Shown here: piece by piece, positions 1 to 8,667 of the stretch
Numbering within the stretch: position 1 is the first letter of the stretch
How the letters are laid out: the number at the start of each line of letters is the position of its first letter
DNA from: Acidimicrobiia bacterium
Lineage (GTDB): Bacteria; Actinomycetota; Acidimicrobiia; Spongiisociales; ZC4RG35
Length of the DNA: 46,559 nt
Assembly: GCA_025928935.1 (NCBI GenBank)
Contig: JAICNB010000018.1
Location: 1-46,559 of the forward strand
Direction of reading: 5' to 3'
Position numbers and translations under genes: made by a program
The notes under the pieces: model-generated
Database searches by the model: none
What the model was told of the DNA's origin: nothing
Seen by the model: the letters and a program-made list of their open reading frames with translations, nothing else

Positions 1-345
1 CGAAAGGGTCAGGTCGATGCCCTCTTCGCCTGGGCCGACCACGAAGCCGGAGGCGAGCCGTTCGTGCTGGCCGGCGACATGAATGCATCACCTTTGTGGC
101 CGGTCTATCGGCGTCTGTCCGGACGTTGGGATGATCTACTCACCGGGTCCGATGACCCGGAGGTGACGCCGAGGCCGACCTGGGCATGGCGCCCCGGGTG
201 GCCGCGTCTGCTCCGCATAGACCATGTGTTCGGGGTCGGCGCTCGAGCGGTCTCTTCCCAGGTGATCCCGCTCCGCGGCTCGGATCACGCGGCGGTCGTC
301 GTCGACCTGGTCCTGGACCGCTCAGATGGGCCCGGTCTGAGCTGA
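1..345 (+). CDS. Endonuclease/exonuclease/phosphatase family protein, C-terminal part
   Basis: The reading frame is open from the first base of the window, so the N-terminus lies outside it. The visible 114 residues carry the late motifs of the EEP fold (DNase I / sphingomyelinase / exonuclease III superfamily): AGDMNAS, with the Asp and Asn of the active site, then RIDHVF and finally GSDHAAV, which holds the catalytic Asp-His pair. Such enzymes hydrolyse phosphodiesters with a divalent metal. The substrate cannot be told from this fragment; nuclease, phosphatase and lipid phosphodiesterase are all possible. The gene ends with TGA at 343-345 and no gene follows on the same strand. Confidence 0.8.
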   Translation, partial: RKGQVDALFAWADHEAGGEPFVLAGDMNASPLWPVYRRLSGRWDDLLTGSDDPEVTPRPTWAWRPGWPRLLRIDHVFGVGARAVSSQVIPLRGSDHAAVVVDLVLDRSDGPGLS

Positions 346-719
346 TCGAGACTGGGTCTCGTGGCCTATGGCCCGATCGGCCGGCTCGGGCAGTCTTTCA
401 TGGTGGTGGGATCGTCGGGGGTAGGGGAGGCTTTTCAGCGTGGGCGTCGTTCGCCGCTGGCGGCAGAAGCGTTGTCGTCATCGGGTGACCACTACCGCCC
501 GCTCGATGGGGATGGAGCGGGCGGTATGTGACTCATGTGGCCTGGTCGCCTTCAGGTATCCGGACTCAGAGGGACCGTCGGAGCCGATGGAGGTCGATCG
601 TGACGTCTTCGCCCGGCCCGGCGACAGCCCTGACCGCCCGCCCACCGGTCCCCTCGAGGATCCGCCACCGGGCCGGCACCAGTTCTGAGAGCTGGTGGGC
701 CACCAGGACTGGTGGGCCA
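346..719. other. Intergenic stretch between two convergent genes
   Basis: No convincing gene. It holds a perfect 12-bp inverted repeat (493-526) and, next to the lon stop codon, a 17-bp tandem duplication (692-725). Short open frames here lack ribosome sites and family features. Confidence 0.6.
493..526. terminator. Perfect 12-bp stem-loop, probable bidirectional terminator
   Basis: TACCGCCCGCTC (493-504) pairs perfectly with GAGCGGGCGGTA (515-526) around a 10-nt loop. There is no U-tract on either side, which is common for terminators in high-G+C actinobacteria. It lies between the ends of the EEP gene and lon, so it could serve both. Confidence 0.5.
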
Positions 720-725
720 CTAGGA
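692..725. repeat. 17-bp tandem duplication across the lon stop codon
   Basis: Units 692-708 and 709-725 differ at one base. Each unit contains the near-palindrome CTGGTGG-g-CCACCAG (the second copy with one change). The second copy includes the TAG stop of lon (minus strand, 720-722), so the duplication straddles the end of the reading frame. Confidence 0.7.
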
Positions 726-3014
726 CTGGAGGGCTGCCACCAGCACGTCGTCGGCGTCGTCGGCGATGGTGAAGATCATCTCGTCTCTGACCTTCTCCGG
801 AACATCGTCGAGGTCGGCCTCGTTACGGCGAGGGACGATGACCTCCTTCAACCCGGCGCGATGGGCGGCCAGCACCTTCTGCTTCACCCCTCCGATCGGC
901 AGGACCTTGCCCTGCAGCGTGATCTCACCGGTCATCCCCACCGTGTCCCTGACCTTTCGGCCGGTGAGCAACGAGACCAGCGCGGTGAGCATGGTCACCC
1001 CGGCCGACGGGCCATCTTTGGGGATGGCGCCGGCAGGCACGTGGACGTGGTACCTCCTGGTCATGGCGGCCGGGTCGATCCCGAGCTGGTCAGCATGGGC
1101 CTCCACGTAGGACAGAGCGATCCGGGCCGACTCCTTCATGACGTCACCGAGCTGACCGGTGAGGGTGAGCCCGGGCTCACCATCCATGGCAGTCGCCTCT
1201 ATGAAGAGGACATCGCCACCGGCGCCGGTGACGGCCAGACCGGTCGCGACTCCGGGCACATCGGTGCGATCGGCGGCCTCGTCCTTCCAGATCTTGGGCT
1301 TGCCCAGGTATTCCTTGACCTTCGACTCATCGACCACGACCTTGCCGGAGCCATCCTTGGCGATCTCGGTGGCCACCTTGCGGGACAGCTTCCCGAGTTC
1401 CCGCTCGAGGTTCCTGACCCCTGCCTCACGGGTGTACCGGTCGACCACCGAAGCCAGGGCGTCGTCGGTCACCTCCAGCTCTTCCGGTTCGAGACCGGTG
1501 GCCCGGAGTTGACGGGGGAGGAGGTGGTCCCTGGCGATGTCGACCTTCTCGGCGTCCGTGTAGCCATCGATGTTGATCACCTCGGTCCGATCGAGGAGCG
1601 GTCCGGGGATCGTCTCGAGGACGTTGGCGGTGGCGATGAAGAGAACCTGTGACAGATCGAGGTCGACTTCCAGATAGTGGTCACGGAAGGTGTGATTCTG
1701 CGCCGGGTCGAGGACCTCGAGGAGAGCGGAGGAGGGGTCACCACGCCAATCGGCCCCGACCTTGTCCATCTCGTCGAGAAGGAAGACCGGGTTCATCGTC
1801 TCCGCCTCGGTGAGGGCACGTGCGATCCGACCCGGTCGGGCACCGACATAGGTGCGGCGATGACCCCGGATCTCGGCCTCGTCCCTCACTCCGCCCAGGG
1901 CGACCCGGACGAACTTCCGGCCGAGGGCGCGGGCCACCGACTCGCCGAGCGAGGTCTTGCCGACCCCGGGAGGTCCGACCAGGAGGAGGATCGTTCCGGT
2001 GTTTCGCTCGTCGCCATCGGTCAGACCGCGCTCGGAGCGCAGCTTCCGGACGGCGAGGTGCTCGATGATCCGCTCCTTGACGTCGCGTAGACCGGTGTGA
2101 TCGGCGTCCAACACCGTCCAGGCCTCGTCGAGGTCGAGTCGGTCCTCCGAAGTGACGCCCCAGGGCAGGTCGAACATGGTGTCGAGCCAGGTCCGGATCC
2201 AGGAGTGCTCGGGTGACTGCTCGCTCATCCGCTCGAGACGACCGATCTCCCTCTCGATCGCTTCAGCCACCTTCTCGGGGAGCTCACGCTCGTCCAGCTT
2301 GGCCCGGTACTCCGTGGCGACGTCGGCGTCCTCCCCAAGTTCCTTGCGAATGGCGTCCATCTGCTGGCGGAGGATGTAGTCCCTTTGCCCCTTCTCGATC
2401 TGCTCCGCCGCCTCGTCACGCACCTTGCGCCTCAGCTCGAGGTCGGCCAGCACCTCACGCATCCATACCAGGAGCTTGCCGAGACGCTGGCGGATGTCCA
2501 GGGCCTCGAGGAGCTCCACCTTCTGCTCCAAGGAGAGGTCGGGGGAGTAGACGGCCAGGTCGGCCATGCGCGACGGGTTGTCGACGTCGAGGAGGCGTTC
2601 GGCTACGCCGGCCAGGCCCCGGTTCTCGAGCACGGCGCTGACGACGGCCCGGTATTCGGCGACCAGGGTGTCGAGCTCGTCGTCGATGATGTCGACCTCG
2701 GGGGACGACTCTGCATCCACCCAGAGGGCTCCGTTCTCGTCGACGGAACCGGCTCCGACCCGGGCTCGGGAGACACCCGACACGACCACGTTCCCATCGC
2801 CGTCGGACTGTTGGATGTCGGCGATGGTGCCGACCGCGGCATACCTGCCCTCGAGACGAGGGACGAGAAGGAGCCGACCGTTGGACCTGGAGGCTGCGGC
2901 GAGGGCCGTCTTGCCCTCGTCGGTCTCGATGCGGATCGTCACCACCATGTGGGGGAAGACGACACCGTTGTGTAGTGGGAGGACCGGAAGGGTGAGTTGG
3001 GCGGTTTCGGGCAT
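720..3014 (-). CDS. lon: ATP-dependent Lon protease (endopeptidase La)
   Basis: A 764-residue cytoplasmic AAA+ serine protease that degrades misfolded and regulatory proteins. The order is typical: LonN substrate-binding domain (about 5-200), a coiled-coil helical region (about 200-300), AAA+ module with Walker A GPPGVGKTS (347-355) and Walker B FLLDEMDK (411-418), then the protease domain with Ser670 in PKDGPSAG and Lys713 in GGVKQK. The Ser-Lys spacing of 43 equals that of E. coli Lon (S679/K722). Length is normal for LonA. It is transcribed alone; a HAIR-like inverted repeat lies 69 bp upstream of the start. Confidence 0.97.
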   Translation of the reverse strand: MPETAQLTLPVLPLHNGVVFPHMVVTIRIETDEGKTALAAASRSNGRLLLVPRLEGRYAAVGTIADIQQSDGDGNVVVSGVSRARVGAGSVDENGALWVDAESSPEVDIIDDELDTLVAEYRAVVSAVLENRGLAGVAERLLDVDNPSRMADLAVYSPDLSLEQKVELLEALDIRQRLGKLLVWMREVLADLELRRKVRDEAAEQIEKGQRDYILRQQMDAIRKELGEDADVATEYRAKLDERELPEKVAEAIEREIGRLERMSEQSPEHSWIRTWLDTMFDLPWGVTSEDRLDLDEAWTVLDADHTGLRDVKERIIEHLAVRKLRSERGLTDGDERNTGTILLLVGPPGVGKTSLGESVARALGRKFVRVALGGVRDEAEIRGHRRTYVGARPGRIARALTEAETMNPVFLLDEMDKVGADWRGDPSSALLEVLDPAQNHTFRDHYLEVDLDLSQVLFIATANVLETIPGPLLDRTEVINIDGYTDAEKVDIARDHLLPRQLRATGLEPEELEVTDDALASVVDRYTREAGVRNLERELGKLSRKVATEIAKDGSGKVVVDESKVKEYLGKPKIWKDEAADRTDVPGVATGLAVTGAGGDVLFIEATAMDGEPGLTLTGQLGDVMKESARIALSYVEAHADQLGIDPAAMTRRYHVHVPAGAIPKDGPSAGVTMLTALVSLLTGRKVRDTVGMTGEITLQGKVLPIGGVKQKVLAAHRAGLKEVIVPRRNEADLDDVPEKVRDEMIFTIADDADDVLVAALQS

Positions 3015-3081
3015 CAGCTACGTTTTCCTTTGATTCGAGAGGAAACCCGTCCAACCCGTTCCGGTGTGGCCCTATTCCCAA

Positions 3082-3102
3082 TCTGAGTCGATGCTGCTCA
3101 GG
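3082..3102 (-). promoter_or_regulatory. Possible HspR-type HAIR element upstream of lon
   Basis: CTGAG and CTCAG form an inverted repeat (3083-3087 and 3097-3101). Read as the HAIR layout CTTGAGT-N7-ACTCAAG, the match is 10 of 14 fixed positions with the correct 7-nt spacer. HspR represses heat-shock genes, including lon, in streptomycetes (family knowledge). No hspR is in this window, so this is a candidate only. Confidence 0.35.
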
Positions 3103-3164
3103 TTTGCTCAGCTAGAGGATTGGTACCATGGCGGCCATTACGTCCGGGCCAGCGCCGTTGCCGC

Positions 3165-3989
3165 TCAGGATCCGAAGTCGTCCGAGCCCACCCCACGTCC
3201 GCTGTCGATCGACGAGAGCCGTCTCATCTCATCGTCGGTGAGGGTGAAGCCGAAGACGTCGAGGTTCTCGGCGAGTCGAGGGCGCTTGGAGGTCTTGGGG
3301 ATCGGGAGCAGGCCGAGTTGGAGGTGCCATCGAAGGACGATCTGCGCCGGGGTTCGCTCTCGCTCTGCGGCCAGGTCTTCGAGCACCGGGTCACGGAGCA
3401 GACCCCCTCCTTTGCCGATCGGAGCCCAAGACTCCGTCACGATGTCGTTCTCGATGTGAAACTCGCGCTCCTTGGTGCGCGGCACCCAGGGGTTGAGCTC
3501 GATCTGATTGACGTGTGGGGCGACGCCGGTCTCGTCGATGAGCCGCCGCAGATGGGCCGGCTTGAAGTTGGAGACACCGATGGCCCTCACCTTTCCCGCA
3601 TCGAGCAGTTCGATCATGCCCCGCCAGGCGTCGACGTACCGATCCATCTCGGGATTGGGCCAATGGATCAGGAACAGGTCGATAGGACCGAGGCCCAGGC
3701 GGCGAGAGCTGTTCTCGAAAGCCTGCTGCGCTTCGTCGAAGCCGTGCCATCGCTGGCTGAGCTTGGTGGTCACGAAGATCTCCGATCGATCGATCCCACT
3801 CGCCCGCACCCCACGGCCCACTCCCTCCTCGTTGCGATACATCTCGGCGGTGTCGATCAGCCGGTAGCCGGTCTCGATGGCCGCCGTCACCATCCCTTCG
3901 GCCTTGCGATCCGGGATCGGCCATGTTCCGAAACCGATCACGGGCATGGTCACGCCGTTGGAAAGGTCGATGGTCGGGACGTTCGTCAT
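3165..3989 (-). CDS. Aldo/keto reductase
   Basis: A 274-residue NADPH-dependent reductase with the TIM-barrel AKR signature. The catalytic tetrad is visible: Asp46 and Tyr51 in DTAEMYRNE, Lys76 in FVTTKL, His109 in LFLIHWP. The cofactor motifs GVSNF and IPKTSKRPRLAENL follow. The short, compact form resembles AKR5-type 2,5-diketo-D-gluconate / methylglyoxal reductases; the true carbonyl substrate cannot be assigned. It ends 150 bp from the lon start and runs in the same direction. It is divergent from the cyclase fusion gene with 50 bp between starts. Confidence 0.93.
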   Translation of the reverse strand: MTNVPTIDLSNGVTMPVIGFGTWPIPDRKAEGMVTAAIETGYRLIDTAEMYRNEEGVGRGVRASGIDRSEIFVTTKLSQRWHGFDEAQQAFENSSRRLGLGPIDLFLIHWPNPEMDRYVDAWRGMIELLDAGKVRAIGVSNFKPAHLRRLIDETGVAPHVNQIELNPWVPRTKEREFHIENDIVTESWAPIGKGGGLLRDPVLEDLAAERERTPAQIVLRWHLQLGLLPIPKTSKRPRLAENLDVFGFTLTDDEMRRLSSIDSGRGVGSDDFGS

Positions 3990-4039
3990 CGCAGCCCGGC
4001 AGTCTGGCAGCGATTCGTCGCACGTAACATCGCCGGCCA

Positions 4040-5371
4040 GTGGCAGAGGTCCGAACCCAGTACGCGGCTAGCGGCGACATCCATCTCGCCTACCAGGTGA
4101 TAGGGGAGGGAGCCATCGATCTTCTCCTCATCGACTCATGGGTTCACCACGTCGAGATGGTCTGGGAGATACCCGAGTACAGCCGACTGCTTCGGCGACT
4201 CGGTTCCTTCAGCCGGGTGATCCACTTCGACCGGCGGGGCACCGGTCTCTCCGACACGGTGTCCGGCGATCTGCCCGACCTCGACACCCAGGTGCAAGAC
4301 GCCCTGGCCGTACTCGATGCGGCCGGTTCAACCGAGGCGGCGGTCTTCGGCATCCAGGAGGGCACCTTGATAGCGATGCTCCTGGCGGCACAGGCTCCGG
4401 AGCGCTGCCGCTCCCTCGTCCTCTACTCCGGCAGTCTCGGCGGTCATGCCTGGCCCGAAGACCAGATCGACGGGATGGTCGCCATGATCACCGAGGATCT
4501 GCTAAACGACGGCGGGCGTGGACGTTGGGGTGGGGTCCCGTTGCTCGCCCCGAGCCGGGTGGGCGACGCTGCGTTCGTCGAGCAATTCGCCCGGTTACAG
4601 CGGTCTTCGGTGCGACCCGCCGTGGTCGGTCACTTCTTCAAACAGTCGATGACGGCTGACTCATCGAATGTGGCGCCGACGATCGTCTCCCCCACACTCC
4701 TCCTGCATCGATCTGGAGACCAGATCGTGCCTATCGACAAGGCGCGGGATCTGGCAGCCACCATCCCCGGAGCCCGACTGGTCGAGCTGCCCGGCCTCGA
4801 CCATCTCATCTTCGCCGGGACCGTCGAGGACATCGCTGATGCGATCGAGGAGTTCCTGACCGGCGAGCAGACCACTGCGGACCCCGATCGGGCCCTGGTC
4901 ACCGTGATGTTCACCGACATCGTGGGCTCCACCAGCCTCGCCTCCGACATGGGCGACCGTGAATGGGGGGAGCTCCTCGACACGCACAACCGGGTGGTTC
5001 GGGCCCAGCTGGCGCGTTTCGGCGGGCGCGAGGTGGCAACGACCGGCGATGGGTTCATGGCCGTGTTCGAGGGCCCGGGCAAAGCGGTGCGATGCGCCCT
5101 GGCCATCGTCGAGGCGGTAGCGGGTGTCGGAGTGGAGATACGGGCCGGAGCCCACACCGGCGAAGTCGAGCTACGTGGCGCCGACATTGCCGGAATCTCG
5201 GTGCACATCGCGGCTCGGGTTGCCGGATTGGCCGCCGGGGGAGAAGTGCTCGTCTCCGGGACGGTCAGAGATCTGCTGGTTGGCTCCGGCATCGAGTTCG
5301 AGGCTCGTGGGGAGCATTCGTTGAAAGGTGTCCCGGATCGATGGCGGCTCTATGCCGTCATGTCTGGTTGA
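4040..5371 (+). CDS. Alpha/beta-hydrolase fused to class III adenylate/guanylate cyclase
   Basis: A 443-residue two-domain signalling protein that starts with GTG. Residues 1-270 are an alpha/beta-hydrolase; 285-443 are a class III nucleotide cyclase with metal-binding Asp293 (FTDIVGST) and Asp337 (TTGDGF) and transition-state Arg393. The cyclase half should make cAMP or cGMP in the cytoplasm. In the hydrolase half Asp227 and His255 (GLDH) are in place, but the nucleophile elbow reads GIQEG (104-108), with Gln106 where Ser is expected. This half is therefore probably a ligand-sensing domain. The Asn of the cyclase VNxAAR motif is His389. TAACAT at 4025-4030 may be the -10 box of a very short leader. 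Confidence 0.92.
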   Translation: MAEVRTQYAASGDIHLAYQVIGEGAIDLLLIDSWVHHVEMVWEIPEYSRLLRRLGSFSRVIHFDRRGTGLSDTVSGDLPDLDTQVQDALAVLDAAGSTEAAVFGIQEGTLIAMLLAAQAPERCRSLVLYSGSLGGHAWPEDQIDGMVAMITEDLLNDGGRGRWGGVPLLAPSRVGDAAFVEQFARLQRSSVRPAVVGHFFKQSMTADSSNVAPTIVSPTLLLHRSGDQIVPIDKARDLAATIPGARLVELPGLDHLIFAGTVEDIADAIEEFLTGEQTTADPDRALVTVMFTDIVGSTSLASDMGDREWGELLDTHNRVVRAQLARFGGREVATTGDGFMAVFEGPGKAVRCALAIVEAVAGVGVEIRAGAHTGEVELRGADIAGISVHIAARVAGLAAGGEVLVSGTVRDLLVGSGIEFEARGEHSLKGVPDRWRLYAVMSG

Positions 5372-5443
5372 GCGGGAGGATCTGGCGCGAACTCAACCGC
5401 CTGTGGCATCGTATTGCACTGACACGACGAGCAAGGAGCAACG

Positions 5444-5791
5444 GTGAAGCGTGCCCTCATCCTGGCCACGGCCCTCATGTTGACGGTGATCGCATGTGAC
5501 GGCGGTGACGACGAACCGACGACCTCGGCACCCGCCGCAGCCGAGGAGACGGTAGAGATCGCCGATCTGGCCTTCGCCCCCGTGGAGCTCACGATTGCCG
5601 CCGGGTCTTCCGTGACCTGGGTGAACGCCGATGCCAACCTGCCCCACACCGCGACCTCTGATGACGAGGTGTTCGACTCGGGGACTTTGAACGAGGGCGA
5701 CGAGTTCTCGTTCACGTTCGACGAAGCCGGGACATTCTCCTACTTCTGCCAGGTCCATCCCACGATGCAGGGCACCATCGTCGTCGAATGA
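5444..5791 (+). CDS. Plastocyanin/azurin-like cupredoxin lipoprotein
   Basis: A 115-residue exported copper protein. The N-terminus is a lipoprotein signal (LTVIAC, lipidated Cys18) followed by a Thr/Ala/Pro linker. The cupredoxin domain (about 35-115) shows type 1 copper ligands His68 (LPHTA), Cys102, His105 and Met108 in YFCQVHPTM. It probably carries electrons or binds copper at the outer face of the cytoplasmic membrane; the redox partner is unknown. The GTG start at 5444 is favoured by AAGGAG (5433-5438) at ideal spacing. It is a single gene 72 bp after the cyclase fusion. Confidence 0.92.
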   Translation: MKRALILATALMLTVIACDGGDDEPTTSAPAAAEETVEIADLAFAPVELTIAAGSSVTWVNADANLPHTATSDDEVFDSGTLNEGDEFSFTFDEAGTFSYFCQVHPTMQGTIVVE

Positions 5792-5828
5792 CCCGGGCGG
5801 GCAAGCATCTACACAGCCGCTCGGGTCA
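5789..5828. terminator. Convergent hairpin terminator
   Basis: TGACCCGGGCGG (5789-5800) pairs with CCGCTCGGGTCA (5817-5828), 11 of 12 positions, over a 16-nt loop. The two stop codons (TGA of the cupredoxin, TGA of the opposite gene) form the ends of the stem, so one hairpin serves both convergent genes. Confidence 0.65.
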
Positions 5829-6965
5829 GAGTGGCTGGTAGCTCGTTCCCGATCCCGTGTTCCAGACCACCACCTTCTCGCCGGGCTCGATCCACCCCGA
5901 GGCTGACAGCTCGCGGTAAGCCGCCCATGCCGCCCCGCCTTCGGGGCACATGTCGAGGCCCGTGGCGGCGGCCATCTCTTCCATCGTGTCGAGGATCACC
6001 GGGTCGGGCACCGACACGGCTGTTCCCTTGGTCTCGTCGATGGCGGTCAGGCAGAGAAACCCGCCGATCGGGGCCGGCACCCGCAGACCGTATGCCTTGG
6101 TCACCGGGTCGGGCCACGGTCGGGTCACTTTCGCCCCACGCCCGTGGGCCTCGACGATGGGGGCACATCCACTGGACTGGACGCAGACCAGACGAGGGCG
6201 TGCCCCTTCGATCCATCCCATCTGCTCCATCTCGTCCCAGGCCTTCCACATCCCGACCAGCCCAGTTCCACCACCCGTCGGATAGATGACCACGTCGGGC
6301 AAGGTGAATCCGAACTGCTCGAAGAGCTCATAGCCCATGGTCTTCTTGCCCTCGACGCGATAAGGCTCCTTCAGCGTCGAGACGTCGAACTCCCCATCCT
6401 CTCTGTTCTCGGCCAGCCAGCCGCCCGCGTCGGCGATGGTCCCGTCGACCAGGTGCACCTTGGCCCCGTTGGAGAGGCACTCGTCGATGATCGCGGAGGG
6501 GGTGTCACGTGGCATGGCGATGGTCACCGGGAGCCCGGCCTCGGCGCCGTAGGCCGAGAGGGCGGCCCCGGCGAAGCCGGCCGTCGGAACCACCAAGCGC
6601 TCGGCCCCGAGGAGCACGGCAGCGGAGACCGCCATGCTCATTCCCCGGGACTTGAAAGAGCCGCCAGGGTTGCCTGACTCGTCCTTGATCCAGACGTCCT
6701 CCTCGACCTCGATGATGGGTGTCCAGCCCTCGCCCAAGGAAACCGAGGAGCCGCGATCCACCGGCAGCACCGGCGAGTAACGCCACATCGAAGCGACGTC
6801 CTCGTCGATGGCCGACGGACCGGTGCCATCGGGGAGGATCACATCCACCCGCAACGGGAGGCCACAACGTTGGCATACGTTGTTGAGCTTGGTGGGATCG
6901 TGGCTCAGCCCACACGAGAAGCATGTGAGCGCAGCCACCCGCTCCTGGCCGGTCTGGGTGGGCAT
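5826..6965 (-). CDS. Threonine synthase-like PLP enzyme with N-terminal zinc ribbon
   Basis: A 379-residue fold-type II PLP enzyme. An N-terminal CxxC...CxxC (Cys15, 18, 31, 34) suggests a zinc ribbon, as in archaeal and actinobacterial threonine synthases. The PLP lysine is Lys105 in NPGGSFKSRG, and YPTGGGTG and NTGSG bind the phosphate. Threonine synthase converts O-phosphohomoserine to threonine; NPGGSFKSRG rather than the usual NPTGSFKDRG leaves room for another beta- or gamma-elimination reaction. Start ATG at 6965 has no Shine-Dalgarno; TATAGT lies 7 nt upstream (6973-6978), pointing to a leaderless mRNA. Confidence 0.85.
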   Translation of the reverse strand: MPTQTGQERVAALTCFSCGLSHDPTKLNNVCQRCGLPLRVDVILPDGTGPSAIDEDVASMWRYSPVLPVDRGSSVSLGEGWTPIIEVEEDVWIKDESGNPGGSFKSRGMSMAVSAAVLLGAERLVVPTAGFAGAALSAYGAEAGLPVTIAMPRDTPSAIIDECLSNGAKVHLVDGTIADAGGWLAENREDGEFDVSTLKEPYRVEGKKTMGYELFEQFGFTLPDVVIYPTGGGTGLVGMWKAWDEMEQMGWIEGARPRLVCVQSSGCAPIVEAHGRGAKVTRPWPDPVTKAYGLRVPAPIGGFLCLTAIDETKGTAVSVPDPVILDTMEEMAAATGLDMCPEGGAAWAAYRELSASGWIEPGEKVVVWNTGSGTSYQPL

Positions 6966-7019
6966 GGTTCGGACTATAGGGAGGCCGGGATCCGACGCTT
7001 GCCGTGCCTCCCGGCTCGG

Positions 7020-7394
7020 TCAGCTCTCGTCGGTGGTGTCCGCCTCCACCGGGGTGACGGTCACATCGGTCGAGTCGGGGGTCGGTTCCGCCTCGACGGA
7101 GATCGGCTCCACGACCGCGGCCTCGTCTTCGATCGGGACCACGGGTGGTGGGGTCGTCTCCCCGGCGGCCTCGGATGCAGCCCAACGCTCCTTGGCCGCG
7201 GAGATGCCCTGGTCGATGACTTCGCCTAGCTCCTGAGCGGCTTGCTTGGCCGACTCCAGGGCGCTCATACGCGAGTCCTTGGTCGCCTCCCAGGCGGTGC
7301 GGAGAGCATCACCGGTGCGGTCCAGAGCCCCTTGCACGTCCGCGATCCACTTTTGCCGGCTCTCGGATCCCTTGTCAGTGCCATTGTCCGTCAT
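7020..7394 (-). CDS. Small acidic-tailed protein of unknown function
   Basis: A 124-residue protein not recognised as a known family. The first 75 residues are helix-forming with regular Ala, Lys and Glu. The last 50 are disordered and rich in Pro, Thr, Val and Glu. No signal peptide or membrane segment. GGAGG 8 nt before the ATG at 7394 decides the start; a longer in-frame extension would overlap the divergent SRPBCC gene and lacks coding character. It lies 54 bp upstream of the threonine synthase-like gene on the same strand. Confidence 0.6.
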   Translation of the reverse strand: MTDNGTDKGSESRQKWIADVQGALDRTGDALRTAWEATKDSRMSALESAKQAAQELGEVIDQGISAAKERWAASEAAGETTPPPVVPIEDEAAVVEPISVEAEPTPDSTDVTVTPVEADTTDES

Positions 7395-7487
7395 CTTCGA
7401 TTCCTCCATTGGTGCGTCACGTCCATTCTCGTCGCATTCGCGACTTGATGCGTCGGGGTGTGAGATCTTTGGGGATAGGGTCGGGCC

Positions 7488-7961
7488 GTGCCTACCTATC
7501 CCGTGGGGCCGATAAGGGTCTCGGCCCACATCCCTGCACCAGCCGACGTGTTGTTCGCCTTCGTCTCCGACACCCGTAACGACCTCCAATGGTGCCAAAA
7601 CGTGGAGAGGGTGGAGATGGTGAGGGGAGACACCATTGGCCCTGGCACCGTGTTTCGCTTCCACCAGCACCTCGATCGCCCCGGAGGGGAGCGAATGCAG
7701 TTCGACGTGGACGTCGAGGTGATCGAGATGGGGGAGGGATCGATCAGATGGCAAGCCGACGACCGGTTCCAGACAAGGGACATCGCCCTGACCGTGGAGC
7801 CCGACGGCACCGGGTCTCGAATCACCCAGGAGACCCGGGCCGTCTTCAAACGCAAGCCGGGTTTGGCGAGATGGATCTACCCGATGCTGGCTCGCAGGAT
7901 CTTCAGAAAGCAGTTCCGGGACCTCGCTGCTCTGTTCGAGACAGGAGGTCAGTCCCGTTGA
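7488..7961 (+). CDS. SRPBCC family protein (polyketide cyclase/START-like fold)
   Basis: A 157-residue protein with the SRPBCC pattern: an N-terminal strand with IPAPADVLFAFVSD, a DxxQW step after the first helix, central beta strands, and a long C-terminal amphipathic helix (RIFRKQFRDLAALFE). The fold makes a hydrophobic cavity for lipids or aromatic ligands; no ligand can be named. The GTG start at 7488 has no ribosome site; TAGGGT (7476-7481) lies 6 nt upstream, consistent with a leaderless transcript. It overlaps the opposite DUF2807 gene by 13 bp at the 3' end. Confidence 0.8.
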   Translation: MPTYPVGPIRVSAHIPAPADVLFAFVSDTRNDLQWCQNVERVEMVRGDTIGPGTVFRFHQHLDRPGGERMQFDVDVEVIEMGEGSIRWQADDRFQTRDIALTVEPDGTGSRITQETRAVFKRKPGLARWIYPMLARRIFRKQFRDLAALFETGGQSR

Positions 7962-8614
7962 GAGACGTTCCCCGACCCTGAGGTGTCTATGTCGACCGCC
8001 GGCGTGCCCAAATAATCGACGTTTCCGGAGCCAGACACCGACACCTCGAGGTTCTCGGTCACATCGACTACGGCGCTCCCCGAGCCGGAGATCTCCACGT
8101 TCCCGTCCGGGGCGGTGAGGGACTCTCCGTCGAACTCTCCCGAACCGCTGATGGAGATCGATAGAAGCCCGTCCAGGGTGCCGGCGGCCACCACATCACC
8201 CGAGCCGCTGATCTGGACGGAGAAGTCGGTGGCATCGATGCCCGATGCATCGACGGCGCCGCTGCCACTCACCTCGAGCCCTTCCAGTGTGGCTGCGGTG
8301 ATGGTGTAGACGACGTCGACGGTCGGGGAGATGCTCCGAGTGGTGTCGAGAACGAGACGGCCGTTGGTGACTGTCGTCTCGAGCAGCGGCATGATGTTGT
8401 CCTCGGCTTCGACGCTGAGCGACTCGGTCCCGGTGACATCGACCCTGACCACCCCCGACCCACCGACGACGATCTCGCTGAAGCCAGTGACATCGCGCAT
8501 TTCTGTGATGACGTCGCCCGACCCTCGGACTCCCACGATCATGCATGCCGATGCGATCAGTCCCATCGCCGGCACGACCAGCACCCGGAGCGGGCCAGAT
8601 GTGAAGCGTCTCAT
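7949..8614 (-). CDS. DUF2807 (head-GIN domain) lipoprotein
   Basis: A 221-residue exported lipoprotein (LIASAC, Cys24). The mature part is a regular beta-solenoid: SGSG recurs about every 20 residues (SGSGAVD, SGSGDV, SGSGEFD, SGSGSAV, SGSGNVD, SGSGNV), the hallmark of the DUF2807 'putative auto-transporter adhesin, head GIN' family. The exact role is unknown; surface placement is inferred. Leaderless start likely: TAGGCT (8621-8626) ends 6 nt before ATG at 8614. It converges with the SRPBCC gene with a 13-bp overlap. Confidence 0.88.
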   Translation of the reverse strand: MRRFTSGPLRVLVVPAMGLIASACMIVGVRGSGDVITEMRDVTGFSEIVVGGSGVVRVDVTGTESLSVEAEDNIMPLLETTVTNGRLVLDTTRSISPTVDVVYTITAATLEGLEVSGSGAVDASGIDATDFSVQISGSGDVVAAGTLDGLLSISISGSGEFDGESLTAPDGNVEISGSGSAVVDVTENLEVSVSGSGNVDYLGTPAVDIDTSGSGNVSQRD

Positions 8615-8667
8615 GGGCAGAGCCTATGTCGAACGTCCTGGGCCCCGATGCGGATAACGTCGTGTCC

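Noticed and set aside
528-1652. 374-codon open frame on the plus strand
   Set aside because: Antisense to the protease and AAA+ part of lon, which has every catalytic residue.
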